A stretch of DNA of 64,000 nucleotides from assembly GCF_000006565.2 (NCBI RefSeq), contig NC_031480.1, positions 1,008,144 through 1,072,143 of the forward strand. Direction: 5' to 3'. Shown piece by piece: positions 1 through 14,100 of the stretch. Source of the stretch: Toxoplasma gondii ME49 (lineage: Eukaryota; Apicomplexa; Conoidasida; Eucoccidiorida; Sarcocystidae). Made by a program: the position numbers and the translations under genes. The notes under the pieces are model-generated. The model was not told the DNA's origin and made no database searches. It was given only the letters and a program-made list of their open reading frames with translations. Each line of letters starts with the position of its first letter. Position 1 is the stretch's first letter.

Positions 1-2148
1 CAAGCCACTGAATGCACGCTCCTAAGCGTGAATGCCCAAACTAACGCACAGCGAACTAGTATCTCAGTGTGCTTGAGAAGGGAAAACATGACCCTTTTCC
101 TTGCAACTCCTACACTGGTACCATAAAGCGCTCGCTAGCTACCTTCATTATTTCATTCCCTTCCTGGCCGCATAAAGCGGTCAGTAATTTTAGTACTTCG
201 TCTGTGTGCCCCATTCACGCAACCGAAAGCTTGTGGATCTCCCGCACTTTGAGCACTGCTAGCCGACATGGAATCCTCTATTGCATGGTGAGCCTCACCC
301 ACGGGTGCCTAGGCAAACAGCAGATGTCGGATCTTAGCTTCACCCATCGCTCGCTTTCTCTCTAGCCTGTTCCACGGCTGAGGCTGTACTACTTCGCTGG
401 GCCGGAAGGCCGCTGTCGCGTCGAACAATGGAGCTGAAGAGCGACAGCCAGTTTCCTTTCTTCGGACACCCGCATCGAAACACCCGCCTCGTTCAGATAC
501 GGTAAGCCAGTTCTACACACTTGGACCTGACCTTTTTTAACGGACCTACAGTTTTCCCACTCTTCCGAAAAGTAATCCCCACTAGCACAGACTGAGCTGG
601 AGACTGTTTTACATATGCTACCACTTGCCTGTGCATTCATCTGGAACATGCGCAGTCCTCCACGAAGACGCAGTGTTTCTGCCTCATTCCACTGCACCGT
701 CCTAGTTTTTATACCAATCGATACACACGCACTTTGTCCAAAGGCACCGGCTCCTCTACTGTCCGTATTTGCGTCCCTACAAAAATTCACATCGCCACCC
801 GCGGTAGCACACTCCCCTCAAGGAACAATTCTAATGTGAAATGCGTTGGCAGGTCTCTGAATGACAGTCGTGCGTCCTTGTGAGCGAGCACGAAAGTTAG
901 GGTTTACCCTGGATGTGCAAATACGACTCAGTCTCTCGTGGTTACGCTGCGTTCTTCCTGATGTCGGTCGGCATCGCGCTCAGGAGCGCCGTAATTTCTC
1001 ATGGACGGTTTCAGTACGGACAGTTCAAACCTTTTCGAGCATGTGTGTCTACTGAGGCATGTGGAGACGGTTTATCTGCTAACAATCCTTGGCGACTTCG
1101 TTGCCACGTTTGCGGCTGACTCAAAACAAGCCTGAGCGAAGACACTCACCCAGAATGTGCAGTTTCTGTACGCCCTCGCAGGCGCGGCACCGGACTCGTG
1201 ACAATAAGTTCAAAACAGCGAAATGGCTGGACTGTCTGTACACCGCAGCTGTATCTCTTTTCTGTCGCTCTCACTTCGTGTTCTTTTTAGCGAGCTGGTC
1301 AGGCGAGGTGGTAATTTGTGTGAACGAGAGGGGCTGGCCTGTTGCCTCGCGCGCGTCCTCCCGCTTCGCGTGGACGGCCGCTGTCCGTGTCGTCTGCCGT
1401 CCGGTTCCTTCTGTGTTGGGTCCCTCCGCAGCAAGCGGTAACAGCTTTCCAACCACTTGTTCCGCCATTGACGTTTCCACCACTCCTTTTGGAAAGCGTC
1501 GTCTGAAAGTTCACATCTTCGTTGTTATTTCTGAAGAAATCGTTTGAGACCGGCACGTTCTTCTGTACAGCCGTTTGTATCCTACTTGCAGCAGACCGTC
1601 CACAGGCGGAGGCAGCGTTTTTTCGGCAGCCTGAAATCGCAAAGCTCAACCCAGCGCGGCCCCAGCCTCTTTCCCCATACCGTGCACGGTGGTCCGCCGG
1701 CGGCTTCGCGACGAGGGTCTCTGCAGGCAAAGTAGAAACACGCGAAGGACGAGCCATTTGCGGGCGTCTGGCAGTCTGCTCGGGGCGGCTGCGTGTGATT
1801 TTCTTTTCTGTGTTCTTTGGAGTTGTCTTGTCTCAGAAATCGGTCATCTTCTTGCTGTTTGTCTGCGCGGCGCGTTTTATTTCTACCAAGAGAGAGTGTT
1901 GTCGAATGAACGCCCCTCCGTCCGCCAGCCAGCTCGCTTGTGCCGTAGGAAGAAAGCAACGTTCCTGAAACACGTCAGACGACTACGTGCGTTGGGGCCC
2001 TGTTCGTCGTTGAACAAACACACATTTCCTTTTGTGCACGCTCTCGAAACTGACCGGGACCGCGTCCTTTTCGGCTTCCCCGACTTCGTCTGTCTCGCGG
2101 TGCGTGTGTCTTGAGCCTTCCCCGCCTTCGACTTTTCTTTTCGTCAAG
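1..2148. other. Spacer and 5' leader upstream of the GAPM-like gene
   Basis: No gene is supported here. All open frames are short, mutually overlapping and begin at non-ATG or poorly placed starts. From roughly 1250 onward the sequence is rich in T and C on the + strand, which is typical of the long pyrimidine-rich leader and promoter zone preceding coccidian genes, and it runs directly into the ATG at 2149. I recognise no specific promoter element. Exons of a gene lying left of the window cannot be excluded in the first 1 kb. Confidence 0.5.
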
Positions 2149-3718
2149 ATGTATTCCCTCGGCGTCGAAGGGGATGAGACCCTGCTGGCTCAGAACCAAC
2201 TGAGCATGAGCAGTCGTCAGGGTACCGGCTACATGGTGGGCCATCATACGATGAGCAGCACGATGGGAGGAGCTGCTCCAGCCGTGTTCGTTGACGAAGA
2301 TGCAGAGCCGAGTCCGCGTGGTGAAGAACATACCCCGATCATCCACTTCCTCACCACCAAGCTCCTCCGCTTTTCGCTGTCTCTCAAGTCCGTGTCGATG
2401 GCTCTCATGTGCATCTTCTTCCTCGCCTTCGGCGGTCGCTGGGTCTTCACCTTCCACGCCTACCCAGACATGTCAAACGGCTTCCACTTGTCCATGGTTG
2501 TCCTCATGACTATCTACCTCATCGGCACGCTCTTCCTTGCGCTCTTCCAGGCCTTCGTTGCTGATGACTCCAAGTGAGTTTCCAAAAACAACCACGGGAC
2601 AATGCATTCGTTTGCTTCTCCCGACTTCTCGTACTTTCACAAAAGCACTACACCACGCGGTCGCAGTTCACACCTCACTTCCCACAGGCCCTCGAATTTT
2701 GGGAAGAAGAGGCAAGCCGCGCCCGTTGAAACCCGCGACGCCGCTTCGTTTCACCTGCACATTTTAGCCTTCCTTTCTCTCTGCTTTTGTGAACCAGGTG
2801 GACCAAGGGATTCCGAACTGGCTCGAAGATCCTGTCTGCCGCGGTGACGTTGGACGGCTTGGCCGCCATGCTCCGCCTCGTCCAGTACCTCTACCTGTAC
2901 AACTACCTGTCCGTTGTCTGGTGGACCAAGTTCAACGTGTCGAAGTCGGAGTGGATCCTCTTCACCGTCAGCAACGTCTTGGACGGTCTCTCCCTCCTAT
3001 CCTACGGCTGGGCCTTTTTCTACATGGAGGTCTACCACGATGAGGGCACATACGAGGAGCTCGCCTGGGGCATGTTTGGCCTCTTCTCCCTCTCCGGAGT
3101 TCTCAGTAAGTCCACACGAAATGACTTTGCCTCTTCCCCTCCCCATGGAACCTGAACCGCACACCCCCCCCTCCCCCCCCCTTGCTCCCCCCGTCACCCT
3201 AACAACCTCGTTCCACTCCCCGCTCCTTGTTATAAAGACCATCGTCTTTACAACTGCGGTGTCGTGCACTGTGTTTTTCAGTGATCCTCATGGTCTTCGC
3301 GGGCTTCGGCGCTGTCTTCATGCTCCTGACCGTGGCTGGCGCGTACGCGACTGCCTGCTACTGGGCGTACCTGTTCGAGCCGCTGCTGGACAAATGGTCC
3401 CCCGAGCTCCACTGCCGCGACATCAACACGGACATCATGCCCACTGAGGGCTCGCAGCAAGCTGCGACATGCGCGTCGCCCACTGGCACTGGCTACTACG
3501 GCACGAACCAGACGATCGGAAGCGCTCCCGGCGCCGTTTACCAGCCTCTTCAGACTGGACTGTCCCCGGACGCTCTGGGCCGGATGGGCAGCATGGGCAA
3601 CTACGTCGCCCAACCGGAAGGCGGCATGGAGATCCCCACTCAGTACGACTATTCCCAGCTGCAACAGCAGGTCTCGCGCGAGGTCGAAATGGGTGTTGTG
3701 AACCCCAACTACCAGTAG
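2149..3718 (+). CDS. GAPM-family six-span membrane protein (inner membrane complex)
   Basis: Three exons, 2149-2573, 2798-3105 and 3282-3718, joined at GT-AG borders with phases 2 and 1, give 389 residues. The N-terminal ~78 residues are hydrophilic. Six hydrophobic spans follow, at about 80-100, 113-137, 152-180, 192-220, 232-253 and 254-280. A ~105-residue cytosolic tail rich in Gln, Tyr, Gly and Met ends in VNPNYQ. Six spans with hydrophilic N- and C-tails and no signal peptide fit the GAPM family (glideosome-associated proteins with multiple membrane spans), which sits in the alveoli of the pellicle and links them to the gliding motor and subpellicular network. That role is family knowledge; I see only topology and general likeness. 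The start has a favourable context (gtcaagATG). I cannot say which GAPM paralogue this is. Another alveolate six-span family is the main alternative. Confidence 0.72.
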
Positions 3719-6700
3719 ACACAAACCGTAGCACAGGGACAGAAATGCGCGTTGTTCGGGTAACCTGGATGGGGGATCGAAACAAATGCGCTCCACATGA
3801 AAGATGGGATGGGAAGCAGTGCCGCGGGGCACAGAACGGCGAAAGTGGAACGAGAAAGCGCGTTTCAGTTGCTTAGACTGCCAAGAGCAGCTGAAAGACC
3901 GCTGTACCGCACGCCTCGCCGAAGCGGGAGAGGGACAGTCTCGGGACGACGCGAGTCAGAAGTCGACCTCTGACTTCAGGGTGTTCAGTGCTGGGTGCCT
4001 CTCTGCTGAGGTAAAAAGCCTCCCGGCTCTTCCGCGCAGGAATAATGGTTTTCTCGGTGACTTTCTTGTCTTACGGGCACCTGCTATGGTTTCTACATAA
4101 ATGTACATGCGTTCTCGAAACACTACGGGAACTCTTTGATTTTTTTACAATTCCGATCGAAAATCGTCGCACGCGTCCCCCGGGCAGTGCGGCCGAAAGC
4201 CACCGGGCAAAACACTCGCCTCTCGTCGAGGCGTTGCCGAGCATCGGCTTAGATTAACACCGTTTGCTGTTTCTACAAACACCAATGCGGGTTTCACCGT
4301 GGCCGCGCGTTTTGTCACACCTGAAGGCTAGACAGTTCTGACGGCAGTGGAGAATCCGCTGTACTAAAAAGTAATTCGGAATAACTTCATACGCACACAC
4401 CCCTCCGTGCTTCGCGGTGTCGACGGACCAACACGCTCTTGAAATAGTGGACTGCGTGACCGTGCCGGCTGTCGACACTCAAATAGTTTTGGGATTACCA
4501 AACATGCATGCAAGCTCTGCGTACGCTAGACCTTGACCGTTCCAGTAGCAAGTCGTAAGCGTATCCTACTCACCACCTTTTCAGCAGCAGACTATGAGAA
4601 CATCTACGCAGAAGGCAGAAAACCGCATGCTGAAGAAATGTAGACAGAACTGTCGACACTTCGTGCGGAACCATGTATGTTCACTCTTTGCTTACTGGTT
4701 CTATTCAGTCCACCAGCAAACATGTCGCTGCCGCTACACCCTCGAGTTCAGAATTTCGTTTTGCAATTTTGTTCGCCTGTACTAATTGAGCAGAGGGGCG
4801 CGGTTTCATGGCACTTCTCACGACAAAAGGCTACTGAAAACTGAGAACATTTACACTGTTGTTTCGAGTTAGAACACCTACACTTCTGTTTCCGGCAAGT
4901 AGAGTGACACTATAGTTTCGGTTACGCAACGAGGGGGTCGAGCGCTCTGAAATTGTGACTCCCTGCGTACAGGCTGAGATATTCAGGCTTGCTTCTTGAA
5001 ACGCCTAACGAGGAGGAGTATCTGGGAGGACACGACTTCTCAATAACACCGTAACCGTTACTGTTATGACCGTTATCGCCTTGCACCTTCACATACTTCT
5101 AATTTAGCGTCTCCTGTAAACGCGTACTACGTGACGGGAAGCGACCAAGCCTAATCGCCGAGGAGGGGAGTAGCGGGGCTTCTCCGTTTGGAGATGGTTA
5201 CCCCATTCTTCCTACATCTGCGCCTTGGTTCACTGTCACCGGTGTGGCCGACGGCCTCTGGAAAGAGACGGTAAGGATGTTTGCGCCTTTGCTGTGATTT
5301 GAATAGTGACAAGTTCCGCATAAGTGTGAGGTAGTGCCTGAGCAGAGCCTTGAGTCAGCAGTGAACATTAAACTCACGGTGTTTTCCATGACGAGAGAAA
5401 CGCGTCTGGTGCGCCATGAGGTAATGAACATCGACAAAGGCGCAAGAAATCCGCAGACTGACAGAGGCGGCTACGCTCCATCAACGACTCGACAAGAAAT
5501 GGGACATGCGGAATCTTCTGGATCCTCACGGGGATCTAGGGTGGCAGTGTTTTTTGTTTCAGGCTGTTCTTTTATCTGAAATACGCATGCGCAGACAAGG
5601 TTTGAATATGTACCTGCCTTGGGTCCTTCCCTAGTGCGACCGACTTAGTGGTGAGAAAAAGCCAGTCTGGGTGCAATGGTAACCCGCTGATAGCAGGCGG
5701 CAGACACGTTTTGTTTAGGTTGATTTTTCTGCAGCTGCCAGACCAGCGGTCTCTGATGGGCTGACTAGCGAGTTTCGTACAGAAGAAAGCAGCTTCCAGT
5801 TACATTTCTGTCCTTTGAGGAAGTCAACGTACACCCGCTTGTCGAGACCGTTCTCGTGCCCTGTCCCGTGAAAAACCTGAATGTCGACAGTGCGAACGTT
5901 CCAACACCGGAAATGCCCTTAGAGGAACACTGTTGACAAATTCGTTTTGCCACGAGTGTGCCGAGCTGGACCTTTCACTGGCCCTCCTACTGAGCGCAGA
6001 TGGACGCGCTTTTTCGAGAGTCCGAGTGTGTCCACCTCAGCGCGCTCCCATGCAGGCTCATCCAGGTGAGGATCCTTCTTCGAGACTAAGAAGAGCCTTT
6101 GTGCTCAACGTAAGAAAACAAGACAATGTGTGCAGGCCCTGAAGAGCCGACATTTACACCCGTCGCTTGGCCGTAAGTTCCGAGAGACACGACCTTCTCA
6201 AAACGTGTGCGGCGACTTTTGCGGCGGACGACTTTTATCAGCAACGAGATCCAGTTGGGATGCTCTGCTGGTGAACACCAGCACGAGGAAGAGCGTCTCG
6301 TCGAAGCGAACGACTGGTAAGAACTACACAGTGTTCGGCAACACGAGGCAAGTGCGATCGTGGCCTGTGTCTCCCCACGCATGCATAGGAGACGACATGC
6401 ACTCAAGCTGTTCCTCGGGGCAGGCAGATACACACAGTGAAAAAGCGACTTTTTTGCGATGCCTGCACCGTGTGGCTGTTTTCAGGATGGAGGAAGCCTC
6501 TCTTCGTCGGCTTACCGTAGTTCGGGAGTCGGTGCTGAAGGTGAACTGTGGCGGACGCTACCTGCGCGCTTTTCCGTGCATCGTCACCGTTTCTGTGTAA
6601 TCCAGAGGCAGGCAGAGGAGCAAGCGGTGGAGCAGACAACGCCTAGTCGAGCCTCTGACGGACACACGAGAATGCGGACTCTTTGGTTTTCTAGCTCTTC

Positions 6701-8165
6701 AGTGTGAAAACGCTTTTACAGGACTCGAGTGCGTGTCTCCCTCAGATGCTGACGAATCCGCAAAAACCATCCTCCGTGACGGTTTCATTTGAAACCGGCT
6801 TTCAGTGCATTTTCTGTGGCGCTGAATCGAGTTTCTTTGTTCAGGAGACGCGTTCTTGGGTGTCGTGTTCGAGGCTTTGAAGCTCCTGTTTTTTTCTCCT
6901 GCCTCCCTGCACAAATGGCGCAGGCGGTCAGGAGTCGTTGCGGCAATCCGGGTCTCGTTTCCTTCTTTTTTTCGACGTCGTCTTCTCAAAATCACCGCCC
7001 TTTCGGAGGAGACGCTCTCGCGCTTTTCTCGTCTCTTCACAGCTGCTGTTTTTTCCCTTCCACGGTCGGTTTAAAACTTACTCAACTCCCTTTTCGCAGT
7101 TTCCCTTCACCTAGAAACGCGTGCACAAATGATTTGCAAGCCACACTAATCCGTCTTGCAGGCGCACCACCTTCCGGCCAAAGATTCGCAGTCGCTCACA
7201 AAAAACCGAGGATGACGCGTGGATCCTTTCACCACAGACCGGACTGCTTTTGACGAGGATCTACGCCCCAGTCCTTGCCTCCTTCGGGGGCGGACAGACC
7301 GGTATACTTCAACTGTAGAATCCGTTTTTTCTATCACGTCTGCGAACCGTACACGACTGCGTATACACACACACACAGACGTCTTTCTGCATCCATGCGT
7401 AGGTACATCTGCATGTTTTATCGGAATGTACGTGTAGACGTCTTCACCGATCTGGACCAAGACATCTCTGCATGTGCTCTCTGTGGCGCTTCGTTGACAC
7501 CTACACAGTGTATGTACACGTGGGGATCATCTGAAGAAGCATCGGTGCCGTTTCGTGTGGAAGCGGCTCTTTCAGAGACTGTTCTTCTTCGCTTCCTCGA
7601 GCATTTCCCCCTCGATATGCGGCGACTACGTACACGACGGTTTTGCCCGCCCGCGTACCGGCGAGGCCGAGGCTCCTGACGGATCCTTTCCATGCAGCCC
7701 AAAGCGATGGCTGTTTTGTCCTTCTCTCGTCTCCTTTTCTTTTTCTTTTCTCTCTTGTCAACGCCTTTCGTCGCTCACGCAGCTCTCTCGTGATCAGGCG
7801 CTCGTCGCGTTTTCTCCCTCTCGCCTCCCTCGCTTCTTCCGCCGGCGTCTCCCTCCTCACTTTTCCTTGCTCCCTCGCTCTCCGGCGTGGATCCTCTCTC
7901 TCTGGCGTGGATCCTCGCTCTCTGGCCTCACCTCGCGTCTTGACATTCTCCTTCCCTTCTTCAACGCACCTTCTGTCCCTGGTTGTCACTCTCTCTCCCT
8001 GGTTCTGTGTGCCTCTCTGTTTCGGATTCTTTTCTGGAAAACAGCGCCGGCTTCCGTCGTTGACCAGCGCGTCGCCGACAGCCTCTGCTCACTTTCGGAT
8101 AAACGTTTTCGACGTTCTTGTGGAGTCTTCCGACGTCTTCGCCTTTGCTTCCTTCCCTATCGACG
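3719..8165. other. 4.4-kb spacer between the GAPM-like gene and the P5B ATPase
   Basis: Head-to-tail spacer containing the 3' UTR of the upstream gene and the promoter and leader of the ATPase. No reading frame in it shows family likeness or convincing splice sites. The last ~480 bases (7690-8165) are strikingly pyrimidine-rich on the + strand, with repeated TCTCTC and CTTTTC runs, consistent with a transcribed leader. A CA dinucleotide run lies near 7365-7378. Confidence 0.5.
7690..8110 (+). repeat. Pyrimidine-rich tract before the ATPase start
   Basis: Roughly 420 bases dominated by C and T on the + strand, including two near-identical short units around 7884-7925 (CTCTCTGGCGTGGATCC). It lies immediately upstream of the ATPase start codon and probably forms part of the promoter or 5' UTR. 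Its low complexity explains the overlapping long frames on both strands here. Confidence 0.6.
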
Positions 8166-11100
8166 ATGGCGCGCGCGGTCGCCGACACAGCGCCGCCTGC
8201 GCATGCAGCTGCTGACAAGGAGGGAAGCCGAGGAAGAGAGAAAGGAAGACCGAGAGAAGAAGGCGATGACGAGAGAAAACGCGAAAGGGAAACCGATAGT
8301 TTGATTCTCGTCGCCTATGACACGTTCCCTGAACTGCAAGAACTGCAGCTGCAAGAGAGGTAACTGATCAATCGTGCATAAAAAAAACGCAAGCGCGCTA
8401 CAGACACTCAAGAGGAAACCGTGTGGAAAAAAAAGACCGATCGAGGGTGGCCTTCGTCTCTCTTTTCTCTCCCTTGCACTGCCTGCTACACATTAGCGGA
8501 GACCTACGCTCGTGCAAATCGCCTCTCTCGGATTGGAAACGTTTACTAGGCCTTGTACCGCAGGTCTAGAGCTCAAGTGTCTCACAATTTACCCGCTTTA
8601 AGTGGACACAGACCGTCGCCAGCTTCCCCGCTCTTCTCTCCCTTTGCTGAATTTTGGCTTCTGTGAGAACAGACCCAAGAGAGCTAGAGAGCGAACGGCT
8701 GCGCATGCAGTTTGCGTATGTACCTCGGATTCACAGTCGGGCTTCCAGGTGTCAGTGCACCTGTGCAGATTTGAGTCTGGCCGTGTCGCGATGGAGATAA
8801 AGAGATAGGCATTCCTAGGTTTAGTTATACATGAATATCAATGTATACATATATATATATATATATATAATGTTTGTATGTACAAATGCCTATACATACG
8901 TGTATCTAGATCTAAATTCCTCGATCTGTCAAGATGTAGATAGACAGGGTAAAGACTCGAGTCTTGGCGCATTGCTTCTTCGATGTTTTGCCCTTCCGCT
9001 CTTGTTTCTCAGAGTTGTGACCGTGCAGCCTTACCGGCGCCGGCTGTTTCGGATTGCTCTGTTGTGGATCTTCGGGTGTCTCTCCGGGGGCGTGCTGCTC
9101 CTCTTCGCGCTTTGGTTCCGGCGCTGGACTTTCAGGTGGACTCACCGAAAATGCTTTCTTCACGATGCCACCCATCTTCGTCTCGTCACAGCCGACGGCG
9201 GAAAACAGTGCGCAAGAAAAAAAACCAGAGGAAATAGTGAATTCTCATCTCGCCGGTGACCCACAATGTGTCTCCTAGCCTGTCGACTTTTGTCGACGTC
9301 TGTAGTGTGTTTCTCGATGTCTTCAATCCTTCGACCTGGATCGAGATCTCTGTGTCTATATCGCAGTCTACCTGTATATTTCTCTGTCTCTATGTATGTG
9401 TATCTATCTATATCTGGACATCTCTGTCCATTTCTCTGCCTCTCGCTGCATCCCTATCTGTCCACATGTCTGCCTGTCTACGATGCATATCACTCCGTTC
9501 TTATCTTCCTCTCTCTCTGTATAGCTCGCCGCCTATCTCTCCCCCTGTGTCTATCAAGCTGTCCATGTCTCGCTGTCTCTGTGTAAATCTCTGTATACGT
9601 GCATCCATTTGTGTTTCTATTTGTGTCAGTATCTCTCAATATCTCTATACATGCATATACATTTGTATCCATCTGTTTCAGTCCATCCGTTAATCTATGC
9701 TCGCACACATGCATGTCCATTGACGCCTTTGTGTTTTGGCTATTCTGTTTTGCGTCTGCTCTCTCCAGGGAAATCGATGCATGCATTCGTGCCTGTCGCC
9801 TTTGGTTCCGGATGTTCCACTCCCTTCTCGAAGACGCTTCGCCTTCCTGTCTCTGGTCCTCCCCACATGCTCTGTCTCTCTGCGCCTTTCGCTTCCCCCT
9901 TCCTCTCCTCTGCCCTTTCATCTTCCCAACTGTGCACGCGGTCCTTCCCTCGGCTACGTCTTTCGGTGTCGTGTCTTCTCTTTGCCGGGGCTGAGGCTTC
10001 CCCACACACAGTGTCTCTTCTGTCTCTTCCACGTGTGTCTCTTCCGTTGTCTCTCAGCGAAGTGAAGGTGACGCGAGTCCCTTTCTCGCAGTCGCTGGTC
10101 AACGCCGTGCTGTCTCCGGGGGGGCGATCCAAGAGGCTCACGCCGGCTCTCGGCCGCGCGCGTCTCTCGAGTCTGGGCGCCAAGGACTCGGAGAGAAGAG
10201 ATACCTCACACGCGGCGACGGCGGAACGACGGGGACAGACGGAGAAGACAAGCTCCGACGAGAGGAACGCGCGAGGCGGAGACATTTGCGTTGCTCGTCG
10301 AAGATCCAACTCTCCGTCGCGATATCCAAAAACCGACTGTCCCGAACAAGGAGACAGCGATGATGCAGACGGCGCTCCGGAGCCTCCCCACACATGGGCG
10401 TGGATGTTTGAGTACCGATTCATTCGGTATATTCTTGAGGCTCCGGGCAGTGGTGGACATAACGCTCGAGGGTACGTTGCATGCGCAGAATCGTGACTGC
10501 GTTTTTCTTTCCTCGTCATTGTTTAAACACCTGCATCCTCTGTTTGACGGGGCATTCGACCTTTCACGCAAGAACCTGAGTCCCCAAAGGTGACATCGCG
10601 ACTTTCATGGCGCAGAACATCCATCCTCGTTAACTGAGGTGAAAATGTACAGGGTAGGGGTCCCCTCCCTTACACTCAGAGGCGTCTGCGCATGCGTCGT
10701 TTCTTTCACACGCATCTCGGTGTAAGAGGAGGTCACTTTGCCGTCACCAGAGCGAGGCCGTTTTGTCGAGACTCCAAACTTTTCCTCCCACTGCTGTGTG
10801 CCTCCCTTTCGCCTTCAGCCCTCTGCCGGCGTCGTCCACCTTCAAGCCTCTCACTTTCAACGTCTGCTTCCCCCCAGACCAGCTGCGGAGACAGTTCCTG
10901 AACTCCCCGCCGACTCGCGACCTGGTGCGTCTCCGACAGGGCCTCTTTGGAAGCAGTTCCATTCGCGTGGAGGTCCCGTCGCTGACTGCACTCGTTCTCC
11001 GGGATGTAGTGCATCCCTTCTACGTCTTCCAGCTTCTCGCGGTCGCACTGTGGTTCTTCGACGACTATGTGCAGTACGCCGTCGCGATCCTCCTCATCAC

Positions 11101-14100
11101 TTCTGTCTCCACCGGCGCCGAATGCCTGCGAACGAGGTAAACAGAAAGGAGAGACTCGTGAGAAGTTGGTCGCCGATCTCTCCCCCTGCTGCCTCTGTGC
11201 TTTCTCTGTCGTATTTCGCTCCTTTCACCTTCTCTTGTGCGTCGTAAACTGTGAATCTCTTACTCCTCCTGCCTTTCTGTCTTCTTGTTTCTGTCCTACC
11301 TTTCTGCCTGTGTTTATCAGATTTCTCCGGACTCTTCCTTCGGTGTATGCTCGTATGCATCCCAATAAATATACATATTTATATACATATTTGTATATTT
11401 AGATATATATTTATATATCTGTATTCATACGTGTATGTGTCTGGTGTGTCTGTGACCGTGTGCGCATGTGTATTCGTGTAAGAATGCGGCTTTCTCACAT
11501 GGATCTTGCGACATTCGCAACCTGTCCAGCTGGGGAAGGACAGCGACGACGAAGGCAGGCGACTTTTCTCTTCGTTGCTCCTTCGTCTTTCTTCCACATT
11601 TGGAGGGGGGAGAGGGGGGACAAGTTGCCCTTTCTTCTGCTTTTCCGAGTTAGCGCCTTTCTTGGCTGTCTTCGACGTTTCGACTTGGTTCTCCTCGTCT
11701 GTTCTTCTCGTGACGTTTAGGCACAACTTGCTGAGGCTCCGGGACCTCGCCGCACAGCGCTGCTCTGTCGTCGCCTACCGAGTGACTGGGGAGAACGAAG
11801 GCGTTTTGGGGGGTCAACGGTGCGATGAAGCCGTTTCTGGGGGAAACGCCACACAGAGAGAGGAGGGAGAACAACAGCCAGGTCCACTCAGGGACCCAGA
11901 GCAGGCGCCAGCGTCATCAGTGGGAGCGCCGCAAGACGAGAGATCCGCAGCAGACAGAGAGAAGGAGAGCGAAGGAACTCGAGGCGGTGACGGTGAGGAG
12001 AAAAGAAACGCGAAAAAAGTCGTGAGGGAGGAAGTCGACTCGGCTGACCTGGTTGTGGGGGACATCTTCGAAGTCACAATCGGCTCGGTTCTACCCTGTG
12101 ACGCCATCGTCTTACGAGGAACGGTGAGAAGTTATTATGTTAAAGTCACGACCATTCTTCTTCCTCTCTCTCCTCCCTCCGCTCTTCTCTCGTCTTCTCC
12201 TTTCGTCTCCGTGTCTCTTCACCCGACTTCTCCGGGTACTCCTCCGTCATCTCACACACACACACACAGAGCCGTTCCTCTGTGTCTCCCTTTTCGCCGT
12301 TTGTTTGGACTTCTAGTCGGTTCATGTCTTTTTTTGCATCGCTTGTTCTTGGTTCTCTCAACTGTGCACCTTCTGCTAGGCCTCTTCCAGCTCTTTTCTC
12401 TTTGATGCCTCAGCCACTTCGCGCTTCCGTCCGCAGCATCTCCGTCGTGGTGTCTCACGCTTCCTGGATTCTCCGCTTCAGTCTGTCCCTTCCGTGTAAA
12501 TCCTTCCTTTTCTCTGTAGATCGTGGTGACGGAAAGTTGTTTGACGGGGGAGAGTTTCCCAATCATCAAAACCCCCTTGCCGGAAGGCCGGACCGACGGC
12601 GAGGGAGACGCAGAGAGAGGCCTCAACCTCGAGCAGGTAGGAGATCGGAATTGGTTTTTCTCTTCACATACACACACATTCTAATTGGTCGCGATCCCGG
12701 GATGTTTGCCTTGACACAAAGTCGTTCCTCTTTGCCATACTACTCTCTTCGTCGCGGCGTCTTGCGCTCTCACTTTCCATGTGCTCGTGTGTGTGTGTGT
12801 GTGTGCATGCACTGATGCATGCACTGGTGCATGCATGGACGGCCTTCGCTCCGTCGCTGCATGCGAGAGGGACTGCGACACGAAGCTGCGTTGTATTTCC
12901 TTTCCGAAATTCGCCTGTTTTCTCTCCTGCATTTGCCTGCGTTGTTTTTTACCTCTCTCAGGCGGCGAAACATCAACTCTTCGCCGGTACTAAGGTCCTC
13001 TCCGTCAGAGTCCCCCCCGCGTCCTCTCCTTCTTCTTCCGCCTCTTCCTCTCCCGGATCTTCGGTTTCGTCCCCTGCAGACGCTCCAAGAGCTCTGGCGG
13101 CCGTCTGCCGCGTCGGCTATGCGACCACCCAGGGACGGACCTTTCGGAGGCTCCTCTTCAAATCAGCAGTTCGCATCGACTTCGAGAGAGGTGAGTCCGA
13201 ACTTGTTGAGTCTATCTCTCTGTGCGCATGTGTCAATGCATCGACCCATGTCTCTTTCTGCTTGCCTACCTGTTTATATCTACATCTGCATGTATGTATG
13301 TATCTATCTATCTATCTGAGGAGGAGGAGGTGAGGACGCACACACTCGACTCCACGAGGGGACGAGTGAAGGATGCATGTGAAGAAGAGAGACGATACCA
13401 GACGTCAAACATGGGCAGAGAGTTCCAGAATGCGTGCGTATTTATTCACACGTAAACATATATATATATACATATATATACATATATATACATATATATA
13501 TATATATTTGATGTACATTTCCGAGCATGCAGTCAAGAGGGAAGTGATGTACCACGGTTGCTGATGGTGGCCTGCGTATCACATGGCTACCTATTGCTCT
13601 AGAAATTTCAGGTCTGTTTCTCTTCGCCTTCTCTTCGTTTTCGAGACGAAAACTCTTATTCACACGAACATGCGTTAATATTTGCATGCACATAAGTGAA
13701 CGTGCATGTCTCGTGGACTGACGTGTGGATGCGTGAGACTGTGGAAACTCGACTGCCTTTTTGTGGCTTCTCCGCTTGTTTTGCCTTTTTTGAGCACCAT
13801 TCGATTGGTTTCGCTGTTGTTTTTCTGTTTTTCAGATGCCCTCAAATTCGTGGGCATCTTGGCCGTCTTGGCGGCCATTGGAGGCATCTTCACTCTCGTC
13901 ATTTCGATTCTCCACAGTCTCCCCAAAGCGGAAATTGCCTTTCGGATGTTCGACCTCTTCACCGCTGCTGTCCCGCCTGCTCTCCCGGCCTCGATGAGCG
14001 TCGGCCTCTCTGTCGCTGTCACCAGGTACAGACTTTTTCTGTCGCGAGCGATTTCACAGATTTCTACGTTCTCTCTTTTATTCGCCTTTTGTCGACAGGA

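Noticed and set aside
9256..10032. Long + strand Ser/Leu/Ile/Cys-rich frames and a - strand 180-codon frame
   Set aside because: They arise from the TCTG/TATC low-complexity intron; conserved ATPase exons on either side splice across it.
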